The position numbers and the translations under genes are program-made. The notes beneath the pieces were generated by a model that was given only the letters and a program-made list of their open reading frames with translations, was not told the origin of the DNA and made no database searches. Shown here in pieces: positions 1 through 7,945 of a stretch of 31,559 nucleotides of DNA. Location: assembly GCA_002344895.1 (NCBI GenBank), contig DDUR01000071.1, forward strand, positions 1-31,559, written 5' to 3'. The stretch's first letter is position 1, and each line of letters begins with the position of its first letter. Origin of the DNA: Ignavibacteria bacterium UBA2333. Its GTDB lineage: Bacteria; Bacteroidota; Ignavibacteria; Kapaibacteriales; Kapaibacteriaceae.

Positions 1-27
1 ATTAACCCCACCATTAACCCCACCCCC
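1..27. repeat. Two tandem 12-bp C-rich units ahead of purK
   Basis: The unit ATTAACCCCACC occurs at 1-12 and again at 13-24, followed by CCC directly before the purK ATG. The array may continue upstream of the window. No Shine-Dalgarno sequence is visible between it and the start codon. Confidence 0.7.
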
Positions 28-1191
28 ATGCTCCCCTCTATCTATCGCCCATCTGAACCCTTTACGCTAGGAATACTTGGCGGTGGACAGCTGGCAAAGA
101 TGACGGCACAAGAGGCATATAGGATGGGACTGCGTGTGGCAATTATTGAACATGGTGAAGACTCACCAGCGGGAATGATGACGAAGCTTGATTATCCGTT
201 GGGGTGGAAGGATGAGGCATCGCTACAGAAATTTATCGCAGCAAGTGATATTGTGACGCTAGAGAATGAGTTTATCGATCCGACTATTCTCGACGTTATC
301 GCAGAGCAACGTTTTGTGTTTCCAACACCGGCAACAATGCGTCTGGTGCAAGACAAGTACACACAAAAGTTGACCTTCTCTTCACAGGGTATTCCCACAC
401 CTCATTTTGCCGAGATTCATAAAAAGCTTGACCTCTATGCGTTTGGGGAACGCCATGGATATCCCTTTGTAGCAAAGACTCGGAAGTATGGTTATGATGG
501 ATACGGAAATGCTACCATAAAAAGCGACACAGAGATTGATGGTGTGTGGCGAAAGTTTATGGAAGGCGAAGAACCACGCCCATTGTTAGCCGAGTCATTC
601 GTGACGTTTACAAAAGAACTTGCCGTTTTGGTTGCTCGTAATCGCCGTGGTGAGCTGGCTGTCTATCCTTGTGTACAAACGATTCAGCAGGGTCATATCT
701 GCGTTTCTGTCCTAGCACCTGCACCAATTGAAGACGTCCTGCAGAAACGTGCGCAGGACATTGCTGTTGCCTGTGTAGAAGCAATTGACGGTGTGGGTGT
801 GTTTGGAATAGAGATGTTCCTCACGGTGAACGATGACATTGTCTTTAATGAAATTGCCCCGCGTCCACACAATAGCGGACACTATACGATCGAAGCATGT
901 TATACCTCACAATTTGAGAATCACGTGCGTGCTGTTACCAACATGCCGCTTGGTTCAGCTGATTTGCGTGTTGGTGGTGCGGCAATGATTAATCTTCTTG
1001 GCGAACGAAGTGGAACGGCCATACCGGATAGTGTGATGGACTGTTTACGTACACCGGGCGTGTCACTGCATCTTTACGGAAAAAAAGAGTCGCGTGTTGG
1101 CAGAAAGATGGGACACTTGACGGCAACGGCTGACACAATGGATAATGCCTTTGCCTTGGCAAATTCAGCTCTTGATGGATTTATCTGGTAA
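28..1191 (+). CDS. purK: 5-(carboxyamino)imidazole ribonucleotide synthase (PurK)
   Basis: PurK is a cytosolic ATP-grasp enzyme of purine synthesis. It carboxylates aminoimidazole ribonucleotide with bicarbonate and ATP, and its product goes to PurE. The 387-residue length is normal for the family. The N-terminal pre-ATP-grasp fold starts with GILGGGQL (15-22). The ATP-grasp part contains VAKTRKYGYDGYG (148-160), with the Lys and glycine loop that bind ATP. Later come GIEMF (260-264) and NEIAPRPHNSGHYT (274-287), the metal-binding and product-binding signature. The ATG at 28 leaves a short lead before the nucleotide loop, which fits. No purE is next to it here; it could lie upstream of the window. 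It is convergent with the LptF/LptG gene, with a 25-bp gap in which I see no hairpin terminator. Confidence 0.95.
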   Translation: MLPSIYRPSEPFTLGILGGGQLAKMTAQEAYRMGLRVAIIEHGEDSPAGMMTKLDYPLGWKDEASLQKFIAASDIVTLENEFIDPTILDVIAEQRFVFPTPATMRLVQDKYTQKLTFSSQGIPTPHFAEIHKKLDLYAFGERHGYPFVAKTRKYGYDGYGNATIKSDTEIDGVWRKFMEGEEPRPLLAESFVTFTKELAVLVARNRRGELAVYPCVQTIQQGHICVSVLAPAPIEDVLQKRAQDIAVACVEAIDGVGVFGIEMFLTVNDDIVFNEIAPRPHNSGHYTIEACYTSQFENHVRAVTNMPLGSADLRVGGAAMINLLGERSGTAIPDSVMDCLRTPGVSLHLYGKKESRVGRKMGHLTATADTMDNAFALANSALDGFIW

Positions 1192-1216
1192 GGTTGACGC
1201 AGAAACGCACGTCGTG

Positions 1217-2554
1217 TCAGGCTGACGCAGCCGTCGACCTGCGGAATGCACTCTTAAGGAGTCCAAACACCGAGATCTCGTAATTCACGCGAATGGAGAC
1301 GAGAATTCCAACGATTCCGAGAATGATGTTTCCAAGCCACATACTGAAGGCCGGTGATAACAAGCCACGATCGGCGAGTTTCTCACCACCAATAAGACTT
1401 GCCCAGTACACAACATAGAATCCAAGAGAGATAGCCGCACTAATACCAAAGTTGCCTCCCTTGGTGAGAATTCCCATCGGGCATCCCACAACAATAAAGA
1501 GTATACAGGCGAAGGGAATAGCATACTTCTTATAAATTTCTACTTCGTAACGCCGAATTGTATTTACCTCTCCGGAGCGTCGAAACGACTCACTTTCCAA
1601 CTGCGAACGAATACTAATTACGGTAGACTGTGCTCTGAGAAGGGCTGTTTGTGTATCGGTTGCCCCATTTGCCCCTTTCCCTGAAAGCCAGGCAATGTGA
1701 CCACGAAGGAGTGAATCGGTAACACGATCTGAAACAGCGACGATGGCCGACGATCGGTCAACAATCTCTTGCATGTCCGAAATGCGCATCTCACGTTCAC
1801 CACGCGATGAGCCGGTGGGATCACTCTGTTCGTAGAAGAAGCGATCAGATGGCATAGCAATCTGATGACGAGCAAACGTAATCGTTCGATAGTCCATCGG
1901 ACGGCGACGGTTCACTTGGTGAATCTCACCGCTGGAAAGCTGGACAATTAGACGTGTGCTTGATGGCGAAAAACCAAGTTTGCCAGTGTCGGCATTGACG
2001 ATGTTTTGCTGATCAGCTCGCGAATTGTCGTAAATCGTTACTCCGTACATCGTTCCTGCTGTATCCATATCGCGAGCAAGAATTGTATAGCCTTCAATCT
2101 GCGTCGTAAACTGTCCAGCTTCAACAGCAAAGGTTGGTTTGGTACGGTTGATGTCGCGCATCATGGTTGACAGGCGCAGATTACTGTCGGGTAAGACGTT
2201 GTCTGTATACCAGAAGACAAAGGCCCACAGGGCAAGACCGCCAATGACCGACGGCACCATCATGGTAAACAAGCCCATACCACTGGCTTTAAAGATCGTC
2301 GTCTCATGTGTTGACGAGAGACCGCCATAGGCCATGAGTGTCGAAAACAGGACACCGATTGGTACGGCAAGGACAACAATCCACGACAAACTCAGAACGA
2401 TAAACTCGACGATGGTAAAAATGTCGAGTCCTTTACCGGCCAGCTTATCAATCCAGTTGATGAGCACCTGCATCAGGAACAGTGCCATAATCGTTGCCGT
2501 TCCAAAAATGAACGGGGCGATGTGGGCGCGGAATATGTACCGCCAGATTAACAT
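1217..2554 (-). CDS. LptF/LptG-family permease of the LPS export system
   Basis: This is a 445-residue YjgP/YjgQ-family inner-membrane protein. The family forms the transmembrane part of the LptB2FG transporter that extracts lipopolysaccharide from the inner membrane. The N-terminus (MLIWRYIFRAHIAPF) and the first three membrane spans (about 10-30, 45-72 and 95-118), with the TIFKASGMG coupling-helix region, are characteristic. A soluble periplasmic domain spans about 125-335, followed by three more spans (about 340-360, 368-390 and 400-425). I cannot decide between LptF and LptG, and no second paralogue or LptB lies in the window. Its ATG overlaps the stop of the upstream TPR gene (TGATG), implying translational coupling. 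The periplasmic domain carries a copy of the dispersed C-rich nonamer pair, read as KGANGA. Confidence 0.9.
   Translation of the reverse strand: MLIWRYIFRAHIAPFIFGTATIMALFLMQVLINWIDKLAGKGLDIFTIVEFIVLSLSWIVVLAVPIGVLFSTLMAYGGLSSTHETTIFKASGMGLFTMMVPSVIGGLALWAFVFWYTDNVLPDSNLRLSTMMRDINRTKPTFAVEAGQFTTQIEGYTILARDMDTAGTMYGVTIYDNSRADQQNIVNADTGKLGFSPSSTRLIVQLSSGEIHQVNRRRPMDYRTITFARHQIAMPSDRFFYEQSDPTGSSRGEREMRISDMQEIVDRSSAIVAVSDRVTDSLLRGHIAWLSGKGANGATDTQTALLRAQSTVISIRSQLESESFRRSGEVNTIRRYEVEIYKKYAIPFACILFIVVGCPMGILTKGGNFGISAAISLGFYVVYWASLIGGEKLADRGLLSPAFSMWLGNIILGIVGILVSIRVNYEISVFGLLKSAFRRSTAASA
1662..1679 (+). repeat. Dispersed C-rich nonamer pair
   Basis: GCCCCATTT GCCCCTTTC is an exact match to the consensus of the repeat family. 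It lies inside the LptF/LptG gene, with the G-rich strand coding. Confidence 0.7.
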
Positions 2555-3504
2555 CAGGACGACATTTTCCGACGGATATCATCGATAGCCGCCTGGAAGA
2601 CGTTGGCGCGTTCTGGTTTGGCCTGCATCAGAACTGTATATGCCTCAATTGCTTTATCGAATGAACCTTGCTGAGCGTAAATACGAGCGATGGTTTCGGT
2701 AACGAGTGCCTTCGGACGTGATTCAGGTTCTACATCTGGGGGAGAGCTGAGTGGAAGTCCAGGTGACAAGGGTTTTACCTCGTCAGGACGAGGCATACGT
2801 GCCTTTTCAAGTCGTTGTGCAAGCTCTTCAAGTGACGTGCGCCGCTGCGGTTGTGGACTGCGTTGTGACGCAGGTCCGGATGGCCTTGACGATTCGCGGA
2901 CACGCATTGCTGGTGACGAGTTAAAGTCACGAAATGGTGGTGGTTCACCCAGATGCTGAATATCGCGACGACTACGTCCCTTTACCCCTTCAAACCGTAA
3001 CGACGTGAATTCAAGTCCAGGAATCAGTCGAACCGTTGCAGCACGAATGATGCGTTTGTCGTTGGTTACCGTACCACGAACATCAATGATACGGAGAGAA
3101 AAGTCCGACGCTGTTCGAGGTTGTGGTGATACAACAGTGGGTTGTGTTTCTGGTAGCGATAGGACAACCGGCGGCGGGACAGTCTCTGTTGGAAGAGTGT
3201 GCACGACGATACGATCGTCTGCGGGAGGTTCAGGAGCGTTTGTTGTTGCGTGTGACGTCGACGCCTCTCCGACCGGAACAGTAACCTCGTGTACAAACGG
3301 AAAACCGAAACGACGGAGGATTTCGGCCTCCATCGTTTCGGCATCGTCAATTCGACCAAGATCTCGGTAGGCCTTTGCGAGAACAACGTATCCCGTTGCA
3401 TAGTCCGGCCAGGCGGAGATACCGGAAGCACACAGGCGCGCAGCATCAGCAGCACGACCTGCTATCAGAACGTCGTGTGCTTCTACGGCAAACCGAGGCC
3501 GCAC
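2554..3504 (-). CDS. TPR-containing protein with a disordered centre, function unknown
   Basis: This 316-residue protein has no recognised function. Residues about 5-70 form tetratricopeptide-like helices (a run ending near AKAYRDLGRIDDAE). Residues about 75-250 are rich in Pro, Ser, Thr and Arg and probably disordered. Residues about 265-305 form a clear TPR unit (ARIYAQQGSFDKAIEAY). There is no signal peptide, so a cytoplasmic scaffold role is the simplest guess. The start is a GTG at 3504, 32 bp after the YccA stop; an AGAGGTG sequence lies about 26 nt upstream, too far to be an ideal ribosome site, so the start is uncertain. The stop overlaps the ATG of the LptF/LptG gene, which suggests co-expression. 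A degenerate copy of the C-rich nonamer pair lies at 2977-2991. Confidence 0.75.
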   Translation of the reverse strand: MRPRFAVEAHDVLIAGRAADAARLCASGISAWPDYATGYVVLAKAYRDLGRIDDAETMEAEILRRFGFPFVHEVTVPVGEASTSHATTNAPEPPADDRIVVHTLPTETVPPPVVLSLPETQPTVVSPQPRTASDFSLRIIDVRGTVTNDKRIIRAATVRLIPGLEFTSLRFEGVKGRSRRDIQHLGEPPPFRDFNSSPAMRVRESSRPSGPASQRSPQPQRRTSLEELAQRLEKARMPRPDEVKPLSPGLPLSSPPDVEPESRPKALVTETIARIYAQQGSFDKAIEAYTVLMQAKPERANVFQAAIDDIRRKMSS

Positions 3505-3536
3505 CGAAGCGGAGTTGAGTTCGATACTGTCACCTC

Positions 3537-4277
3537 TTACCGACGGTCACCAAGCAGGCGAAGAAGGAAGAGGAAGAGGTTCACAAAGTCAAGATAGAGT
3601 GTCAGCGCGCTGAGGATAGCCCGCTTTGTGATAAGGCCAGCCTCGGAATACATCACAACTGCCTGAGCACGAAGTCGTTGCATGTCATAGGCCGTTAACC
3701 CCGTAAAGACCAGCACTCCAATAACGCTGATGGCGAAGTCCAACACGGAACTATCCATAAACCAGTTCACTACCGAAGCGATGATAAGACCGATGAGGCC
3801 CATAAACATGAAGGAGCCAACACCCGTAAGGTCACGTTTTGTGAGGTAACCATAGGCTGCTGAAACACCAAACATGCCACCGGCAATGAGGAAGACCTGG
3901 AAGATGCTGCCGAGTTCGTACACAAGAAAGAGGGCAGAGAACGACATGCCATTGACGATGGAATAGGCAAGGAACGTACCAGCTGCCGTTGAGGGCTTCA
4001 TCGAATCAACACGAGCGCTGAGGAAGAAGACCATACCCAGTGGGGCAAGCAGTACAAGCCAGTACAACGGCGTTGCGAAGATGGCATTCAGAATCGTGGG
4101 TGATGAGGCAACACCAAAGGCCGTCAACCCCGTCAGCATAAGGCCACCTGTCATCCAGGCATAGACCTTCTGTACGTAGGCCCGCATATCGTCTGTGTGG
4201 ACGTGTGCGGCGACTTGTTGAGCGGAGAGGACATCTCCTGCAGCGTCACGTTGACGCATGTATTGGCGTGAATCCAT
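3537..4277 (-). CDS. Bax inhibitor-1 / YccA-family membrane protein
   Basis: A 246-residue UPF0005/BI-1 family protein with about seven membrane spans beginning near residue 37. The family includes YccA, YbhL and BsYetJ, which act as pH-sensitive calcium leak channels or modulate membrane proteases; the role here is not known. The C-terminal signature LYLDFVNLFLFLLRLLG is typical. It is preceded by a perfect AGGAGG Shine-Dalgarno sequence five bases before the ATG, the strongest in this leftward run. It sits 20 bp downstream of the polyprenyl diphosphate synthase gene and 32 bp upstream of the TPR gene, so it is probably cotranscribed with both. Confidence 0.92.
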   Translation of the reverse strand: MDSRQYMRQRDAAGDVLSAQQVAAHVHTDDMRAYVQKVYAWMTGGLMLTGLTAFGVASSPTILNAIFATPLYWLVLLAPLGMVFFLSARVDSMKPSTAAGTFLAYSIVNGMSFSALFLVYELGSIFQVFLIAGGMFGVSAAYGYLTKRDLTGVGSFMFMGLIGLIIASVVNWFMDSSVLDFAISVIGVLVFTGLTAYDMQRLRAQAVVMYSEAGLITKRAILSALTLYLDFVNLFLFLLRLLGDRR

Positions 4278-4282
4278 AGGAT

Positions 4283-4288
4283 CCTCCT
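4283..4288 (-). promoter_or_regulatory. Strong Shine-Dalgarno sequence of the YccA-family gene
   Basis: AGGAGG on the minus strand, five bases before the ATG at 4277. It contrasts with most genes here, which show weak or no such sequence. Confidence 0.85.
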
Positions 4289-4297
4289 GTGAGTCGA

Positions 4298-5284
4298 CTA
4301 TTTCGTTCTCGTGACAACAAAGTTAGCGAAATCCACGAGGGCTGTTCGATACTCTGAAGGGGCAAAAGGGGCAAGCAGTTCTACTGCCTGACGTTCGAGT
4401 TCGTGAGCCTTTTCCTGGGCTTTGTTGGTGCCCTCGTAGCGTTCCACGAAGTCTATGACGGTTTTGACATCGGAAGATTTCGTACCACGGCCTTTCACAA
4501 TAGAAAGCATGGCGTTCGATTCTGACTTGGGGGCAACGGCGCAGGCGTAGAGTAGGGGAAGTGTAATCTTCCTGTCTCGAATGTCATTGCCAACCGGTTT
4601 ACCCAGAATGGATGACCGTGACGTATAGTCCAACACATCGTCGCGGATCTGAAAGGCAAGGCCAACAAGCTCACCATACTGACGCAGGGTAGCTCGAACT
4701 CCAACATCATCCGTTGCACTAATAGCGCCTATCTCACAGCAGGTTGAAATCAACGAAGCCGTTTTGTCGCTGATGATACGGAAATACGTTTCTTCGTCAA
4801 GGCGTTTTTGCCGACGCTTCTGCAGCTGAAGAAGTTCACCTTCACTCATCCGTCGAACAGCGTCCGACGTGACCTTCAGATAGTCAAATTCATCGTTGTT
4901 CACGGCGATGAGTAGACCACGAGACAGCAGGTAATCACCAACCAGTACGGCAACCTTGTTTTTCCAGACCGCGTTGATCGAGGCCATACCACGTCGTTCT
5001 TCAGCTTGATCCACAACGTCGTCGTGGACAAGGGTTGCTGTGTGGAGAAGCTCAACCATTGCCGCACCGGTATAAGCTCGGTGGGTGATTCCTCCGCACA
5101 TACCTGCTGCAAGAAAGACCAGCGTAGGGCGAACACGCTTACCACGTTGGCGAAGGATGTAGCGGACAACGGTATCTAGCAGTGCTGCTCGTGAGCGCAT
5201 CTGCGCTCGCAGGTATGTATCAAACTGCTCAAGTTCGTCGGCTACAGGCCGTGCGATGTCGTTACTGGAGATGGTTTTCGTCAT
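4298..5284 (-). CDS. Polyprenyl diphosphate synthase (IspB/HepT type)
   Basis: A 328-residue trans-isoprenyl diphosphate synthase. It condenses isopentenyl diphosphate onto an allylic primer to make the long chain used for a respiratory quinone (family knowledge; chain length cannot be read with certainty). The first Asp-rich motif is HDDVVDQAEERRG (88-92 for DDVVD). The second is IRDDVLDY (DDVLD at 215-219), followed by GKPVGNDIRDRKITLPLLYA. Both motifs bind magnesium and diphosphate. GKRVRPTL near residue 48 binds the incoming diphosphate. Its ATG overlaps the tatC stop by four bases (ATGA), so the two genes are coupled. A copy of the dispersed nonamer pair encodes LAPFAPS near the C-terminus. 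Confidence 0.94.
   Translation of the reverse strand: MTKTISSNDIARPVADELEQFDTYLRAQMRSRAALLDTVVRYILRQRGKRVRPTLVFLAAGMCGGITHRAYTGAAMVELLHTATLVHDDVVDQAEERRGMASINAVWKNKVAVLVGDYLLSRGLLIAVNNDEFDYLKVTSDAVRRMSEGELLQLQKRRQKRLDEETYFRIISDKTASLISTCCEIGAISATDDVGVRATLRQYGELVGLAFQIRDDVLDYTSRSSILGKPVGNDIRDRKITLPLLYACAVAPKSESNAMLSIVKGRGTKSSDVKTVIDFVERYEGTNKAQEKAHELERQAVELLAPFAPSEYRTALVDFANFVVTRTK
4356..4373 (-). repeat. Dispersed C-rich nonamer pair
   Basis: Minus strand reads GCCCCTTTT GCCCCTTCA, period 9. It is inside the polyprenyl diphosphate synthase gene, C-rich strand coding. Confidence 0.7.
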
Positions 5285-6039
5285 CGCGGTTTTGGTGCCG
5301 AGAACTTGGCTATGACAATGCTGATTTCAAAAAGAACGTACAGTGGCACGGCCACCATAAGCTGCGTCAGCGGATCTGGTGTGGGCGTGATGACGGCTGC
5401 AAGGATCAGGATGATAACGATGGCATGCCGACGGTACTTGTTCAGGAAGGCAGCAGTGACCATTCCAAAACGTGCTAACACCCACGTCACCATCGGCAAC
5501 TCGAAGATGAAGCCCGACGCCAACATCATGTTGATGAAGAAACTGAAGTAGGACGTGACTGAGATGATGTCCTTGATGTTGGCATTTCCTACCGTGTCGA
5601 TGTACGACATCATACTGGGAATGAGGACGTAGTATCCAAAGGCCAGGCCGATGACAAAACAAATCGTTGTGAGAAGTGATATCGTGCGTGCCCAACGACG
5701 CTCATGATGATACAGGCCTGGTGCAACAAAACTCCAGATCTGATACATCAACCAAGGGAACGACAGAACAAGACCGCCGAAAAAGATGACCTTAAAGTAC
5801 AGGAAGGCCTGTCCGAATGGCTCTGTATTCATAAGTTCCACCTTGGCTTCAAGGGCAGGCCGCAGCAGAACGTACGTCATGAGCTCTTCTCGCCAGAAGG
5901 CGACAACGATACATGCAATGAGTAATCCCAGTACGGAACGAAACAGACGTATACGGAGCTCTGAAAGATGCTCCATAAAACTCATTTCCGAACTTGCTGT
6001 GTCCGGCGCTGTCTGTTCGTCACTTCGTTCGTCGCTCAT
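5281..6039 (-). CDS. tatC: Sec-independent protein translocase TatC
   Basis: TatC is the multi-spanning core of the twin-arginine translocase; it recognises signal peptides and moves folded proteins across the inner membrane. Diagnostic stretches are MSFMEHLSELRIRLF at the N-terminus, SFVAPGLYHHERRWA with the conserved Glu after the first periplasmic loop, and ITPTPDPLTQLMVAVPLYVLFEISI at the end. Six spans are visible. I start it at the ATG at 6039 (252 residues) rather than an upstream in-frame GTG at 6081. The 6039 start has a TATCTTCG promoter-like box seven bases upstream and gives a normal length. No tatA or tatB is in the window. It heads the leftward run that continues into the prenyl synthase gene by a four-base overlap. 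Confidence 0.93.
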   Translation of the reverse strand: MSDERSDEQTAPDTASSEMSFMEHLSELRIRLFRSVLGLLIACIVVAFWREELMTYVLLRPALEAKVELMNTEPFGQAFLYFKVIFFGGLVLSFPWLMYQIWSFVAPGLYHHERRWARTISLLTTICFVIGLAFGYYVLIPSMMSYIDTVGNANIKDIISVTSYFSFFINMMLASGFIFELPMVTWVLARFGMVTAAFLNKYRRHAIVIILILAAVITPTPDPLTQLMVAVPLYVLFEISIVIAKFSAPKPR

Positions 6040-6046
6040 TGAGCTA

Positions 6047-6054
6047 CGAAGATA
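6047..6054 (-). promoter_or_regulatory. TAnnTTCG box before tatC
   Basis: TATCTTCG on the minus strand, seven bases before the chosen tatC ATG. The same octamer precedes two other genes here. It resembles the Bacteroidota -7 element TAnnTTTG. I see no convincing -33 element. Confidence 0.5.
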
Positions 6055-6164
6055 CGGAGACTGGCTTCGCCTGATGGTCACCGAGATGTTTCCTTAGCGA
6101 TTCGTCGTAACGCCATTGCAAAATGTAGGCCTTGCAGTGATTCGGAAAAAAGCAAGGGAAAAAT

Positions 6165-6176
6165 GTTCACTTGAAC
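6165..6176. promoter_or_regulatory. Small palindrome in the tatC/dnaA divergent region
   Basis: GTTCA-CT-TGAAC, with five-base arms, lies between the divergent tatC and dnaA genes. It could be an operator, but no protein can be assigned. The surrounding 6082-6216 stretch is A/T-rich and has no gene. Confidence 0.3.
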
Positions 6177-6237
6177 CAACTTTTCTACTTGCAGAGAATG
6201 CTTCCATGACAAAACTTTGCAACCCCTGAGTTCGGGG

Positions 6238-6299
6238 GACAATCGGTGGTGGGACCACCGGAAAGCCGCAGTAAATCTGGGTTTTCAGCGCCGATTGTC
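6238..6299 (+). promoter_or_regulatory. Structured dnaA leader: nested inverted repeats
   Basis: GACAATCGG at 6238-6246 is perfectly complementary to CCGATTGTC at 6291-6299. Inside lies a hairpin with a seven-pair stem: CGGTGGT (6244-6250), loop GGG, ACCACCG (6254-6260). The two stems share three bases (6244-6246), so they could be alternative structures. A further GATGC-GTTT-GCATC repeat lies at 6310-6323. All are upstream of the preferred dnaA start and could regulate initiator synthesis at the RNA or DNA level. I recognise no known riboswitch. Confidence 0.5.
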
Positions 6300-6332
6300 G
6301 GTAGTATTCGATGCGTTTGCATCACATGCATG

Positions 6333-6337
6333 GGAGG
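6333..6337 (+). promoter_or_regulatory. Shine-Dalgarno sequence deciding the dnaA start
   Basis: GGAGG lies eight bases before the GTG at 6346. Neither the upstream TTG at 6217 nor the downstream ATG at 6418 has a comparable sequence. Confidence 0.55.
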
Positions 6338-6345
6338 GAAGTCGG

Positions 6346-7851
6346 GTGAAAACCACCGAGACGCTAAACTTGTTCACACAAACCTCTACTTCAGAACCGA
6401 CAACTACGAAATCAGCGATGCCAAAATTGTCACAGACGGGTGGAAGCTCGGACGCCGAATCCCTCTGGGAGCGGTGTCTGGGAATCATCCGCGACAATGT
6501 GTCGGCGCAGGTTTTTAAAACGTGGTTTGAGCAGATCCGTCCGCTCAAATGGGACGGAACTCTGTTAACCGTGGAGGTACCCAGTCAGTTTTTCTACGAG
6601 TGGATCGAAGAACATTACTCTTCGCTCCTGCAGAAAACCATTCAGAAGGTGATGGGCGCAAAGGCCCGCCTTCAGTATCAGGTTGTTGTTGATGAAGGTG
6701 ATTCGACGCTTGAGCAGCGTACCATTCGGTTACCAGGTGCTCGTGGTGCCGGACAAACCAAGATTGCCTTCCCGGAGTCAGGAGCCCCTTCGCCGGCAAA
6801 GCCGGCGGCCCCTTCCGCTCACTATCCAACGTACTTTAATCCGCGATATACGTTCGAGAACTTCATTCGCGGTGAGAACAATCAGCTTGCTACATCGGCA
6901 GCGATGGCCGTCGCTGATAATCCCGGAAAAACTCGCTACAATCCGCTTGTGATCTACGGTCCAACGGGGCTTGGCAAAACACACCTTGTTCAGGCAATTG
7001 GTAATCGTGTTCTGCAGCGCGACAGAAATGCACGTGTGTTGTACACGAATTCTGAGAAGTTCACCATGGAGTACATCAATGCGATTCAGACAAATCGTGT
7101 TGCCGACTTCACGAACTTCTATCGGAGTGTTGACGTCCTCATCGTGGATGACATTCAGTTCCTGGGTGGTAAGGAAAAGACGCAGGACATGTTCTTCCAC
7201 ACGTTTAACGCCCTACATCAGGCCGGACGTCAGCTCATCCTGACGTCGGACAAACAGCCAAAGGACCTTGCTGATGTTGATGAGCGCTTGATCTCACGCT
7301 TTACGTGGGGATTAACAGCCGACATCGGAATGCCGGACTTCGAGACACGGATGGCCATTCTCCAGCAGAAGAGTATGGAGGAAGGCACCGATATGCCAGG
7401 TGATGTACTTGAATACATTGCCCGTCATGTAACAAGCAGTGTTCGAGAACTTGAGGGCTGCCTCATCTCGTTACTGGCAAAGGTGTCTCTGGATGGACGT
7501 GAGCTTACACTTGAGCTTGCTAAGGAAGTTGTACGCGGCGTTACAAACTCACCAAGTGCACGTTCGCTGACGATTGACGACATCAAGAATGAGGTCGCTG
7601 CTTACTACGGCCAGGATGTAGCATTGTTGTCGGCAAAGACGCGGAAACACGAAGTTGTTCTCGCTCGACAAATGTCGATGTACCTTTCAAAACAGCTCAC
7701 GAAGATGTCGTTAAAGAGTATCGGAATGCACTTTGGCGGACGTGACCACACGACGGTGCTTCACTCTTGTCAGCAGATTCTTAACTACATCGATACGGAC
7801 AAGAAGGTTCGTGCAGATGTAGAACATCTGCGAAAAGCGCTACTCCACTAG
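6346..7851 (+). CDS. dnaA: Chromosomal replication initiator DnaA
   Basis: DnaA binds origin boxes, unwinds the origin and loads the replicative helicase. From the GTG at 6346 the protein has 501 residues. Domain I spans about 33-107 (WERCLGIIRDNVSAQVFKTW...). A variable Pro/Ala-rich linker (domain II) spans about 112-162. The AAA+ domain III begins at YTFENFIRGENN and holds Walker A GPTGLGKTH (205-213), Walker B LIVDDIQ (265-271) and sensor-1 LTSDKQPKDL. Domain IV carries the box-binding signature GGRDHTTVLHS (from 464). The start is uncertain: the ATG at 6418 would give 477 residues, closer to the usual length, but the GTG has a well-spaced GGAGG. The in-frame TTG at 6217 would translate through the inverted repeats and is unlikely. 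I found no convincing cluster of DnaA boxes, so no origin is called. Confidence 0.95.
   Translation: MKTTETLNLFTQTSTSEPTTTKSAMPKLSQTGGSSDAESLWERCLGIIRDNVSAQVFKTWFEQIRPLKWDGTLLTVEVPSQFFYEWIEEHYSSLLQKTIQKVMGAKARLQYQVVVDEGDSTLEQRTIRLPGARGAGQTKIAFPESGAPSPAKPAAPSAHYPTYFNPRYTFENFIRGENNQLATSAAMAVADNPGKTRYNPLVIYGPTGLGKTHLVQAIGNRVLQRDRNARVLYTNSEKFTMEYINAIQTNRVADFTNFYRSVDVLIVDDIQFLGGKEKTQDMFFHTFNALHQAGRQLILTSDKQPKDLADVDERLISRFTWGLTADIGMPDFETRMAILQQKSMEEGTDMPGDVLEYIARHVTSSVRELEGCLISLLAKVSLDGRELTLELAKEVVRGVTNSPSARSLTIDDIKNEVAAYYGQDVALLSAKTRKHEVVLARQMSMYLSKQLTKMSLKSIGMHFGGRDHTTVLHSCQQILNYIDTDKKVRADVEHLRKALLH
6784..6815 (+). repeat. C-rich unit pair split by a GCCGGC hairpin in the dnaA linker
   Basis: GCCCCTTC at 6784-6791 and again at 6808-6815 flank GCCGGC-AAA-GCCGGC at 6792-6806. 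The centre is a perfect hairpin with a three-base loop. It encodes an Ala/Pro/Lys run in domain II, the least conserved part of DnaA. It may be a nonamer pair opened by a short insertion. Confidence 0.45.
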
Positions 7852-7906
7852 GAGTAACGCTGCATCAGTTGACCGTCAAGAAATTTGTAAGATAGTGACA
7901 ATGTTT

Positions 7907-7940
7907 CGGCGTATGGAGACCCAAAGGAATCCATACGCCG
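7907..7940. terminator. Convergent terminator between dnaA and the EVE gene
   Basis: CGGCGTATGGA (7907-7917) pairs perfectly with TCCATACGCCG (7930-7940), an 11-pair stem with a 12-base loop. It is followed by ATTGTTT on the plus strand and AAACATTG on the minus strand. It lies in the 94-bp gap between two converging genes, so it probably ends both transcripts. U-tracts are weak. Confidence 0.8.
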
Positions 7941-7945
7941 ATTGT

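Noticed and set aside
1192..1216. Terminator between purK and the LptF/LptG gene
   Set aside because: Only a short direct repeat TGACGCAG (1195-1202 and 1221-1228) is present; no stem forms.
6217..6345. Upstream TTG extension of dnaA
   Set aside because: It would translate the inverted-repeat leader, lacks a ribosome site, and adds residues foreign to the DnaA family.
6369..6377. TTGTTCACA as a DnaA box
   Set aside because: Two mismatches from TTATCCACA, isolated, and inside the probable coding part of dnaA. No cluster was seen, so no origin is called.
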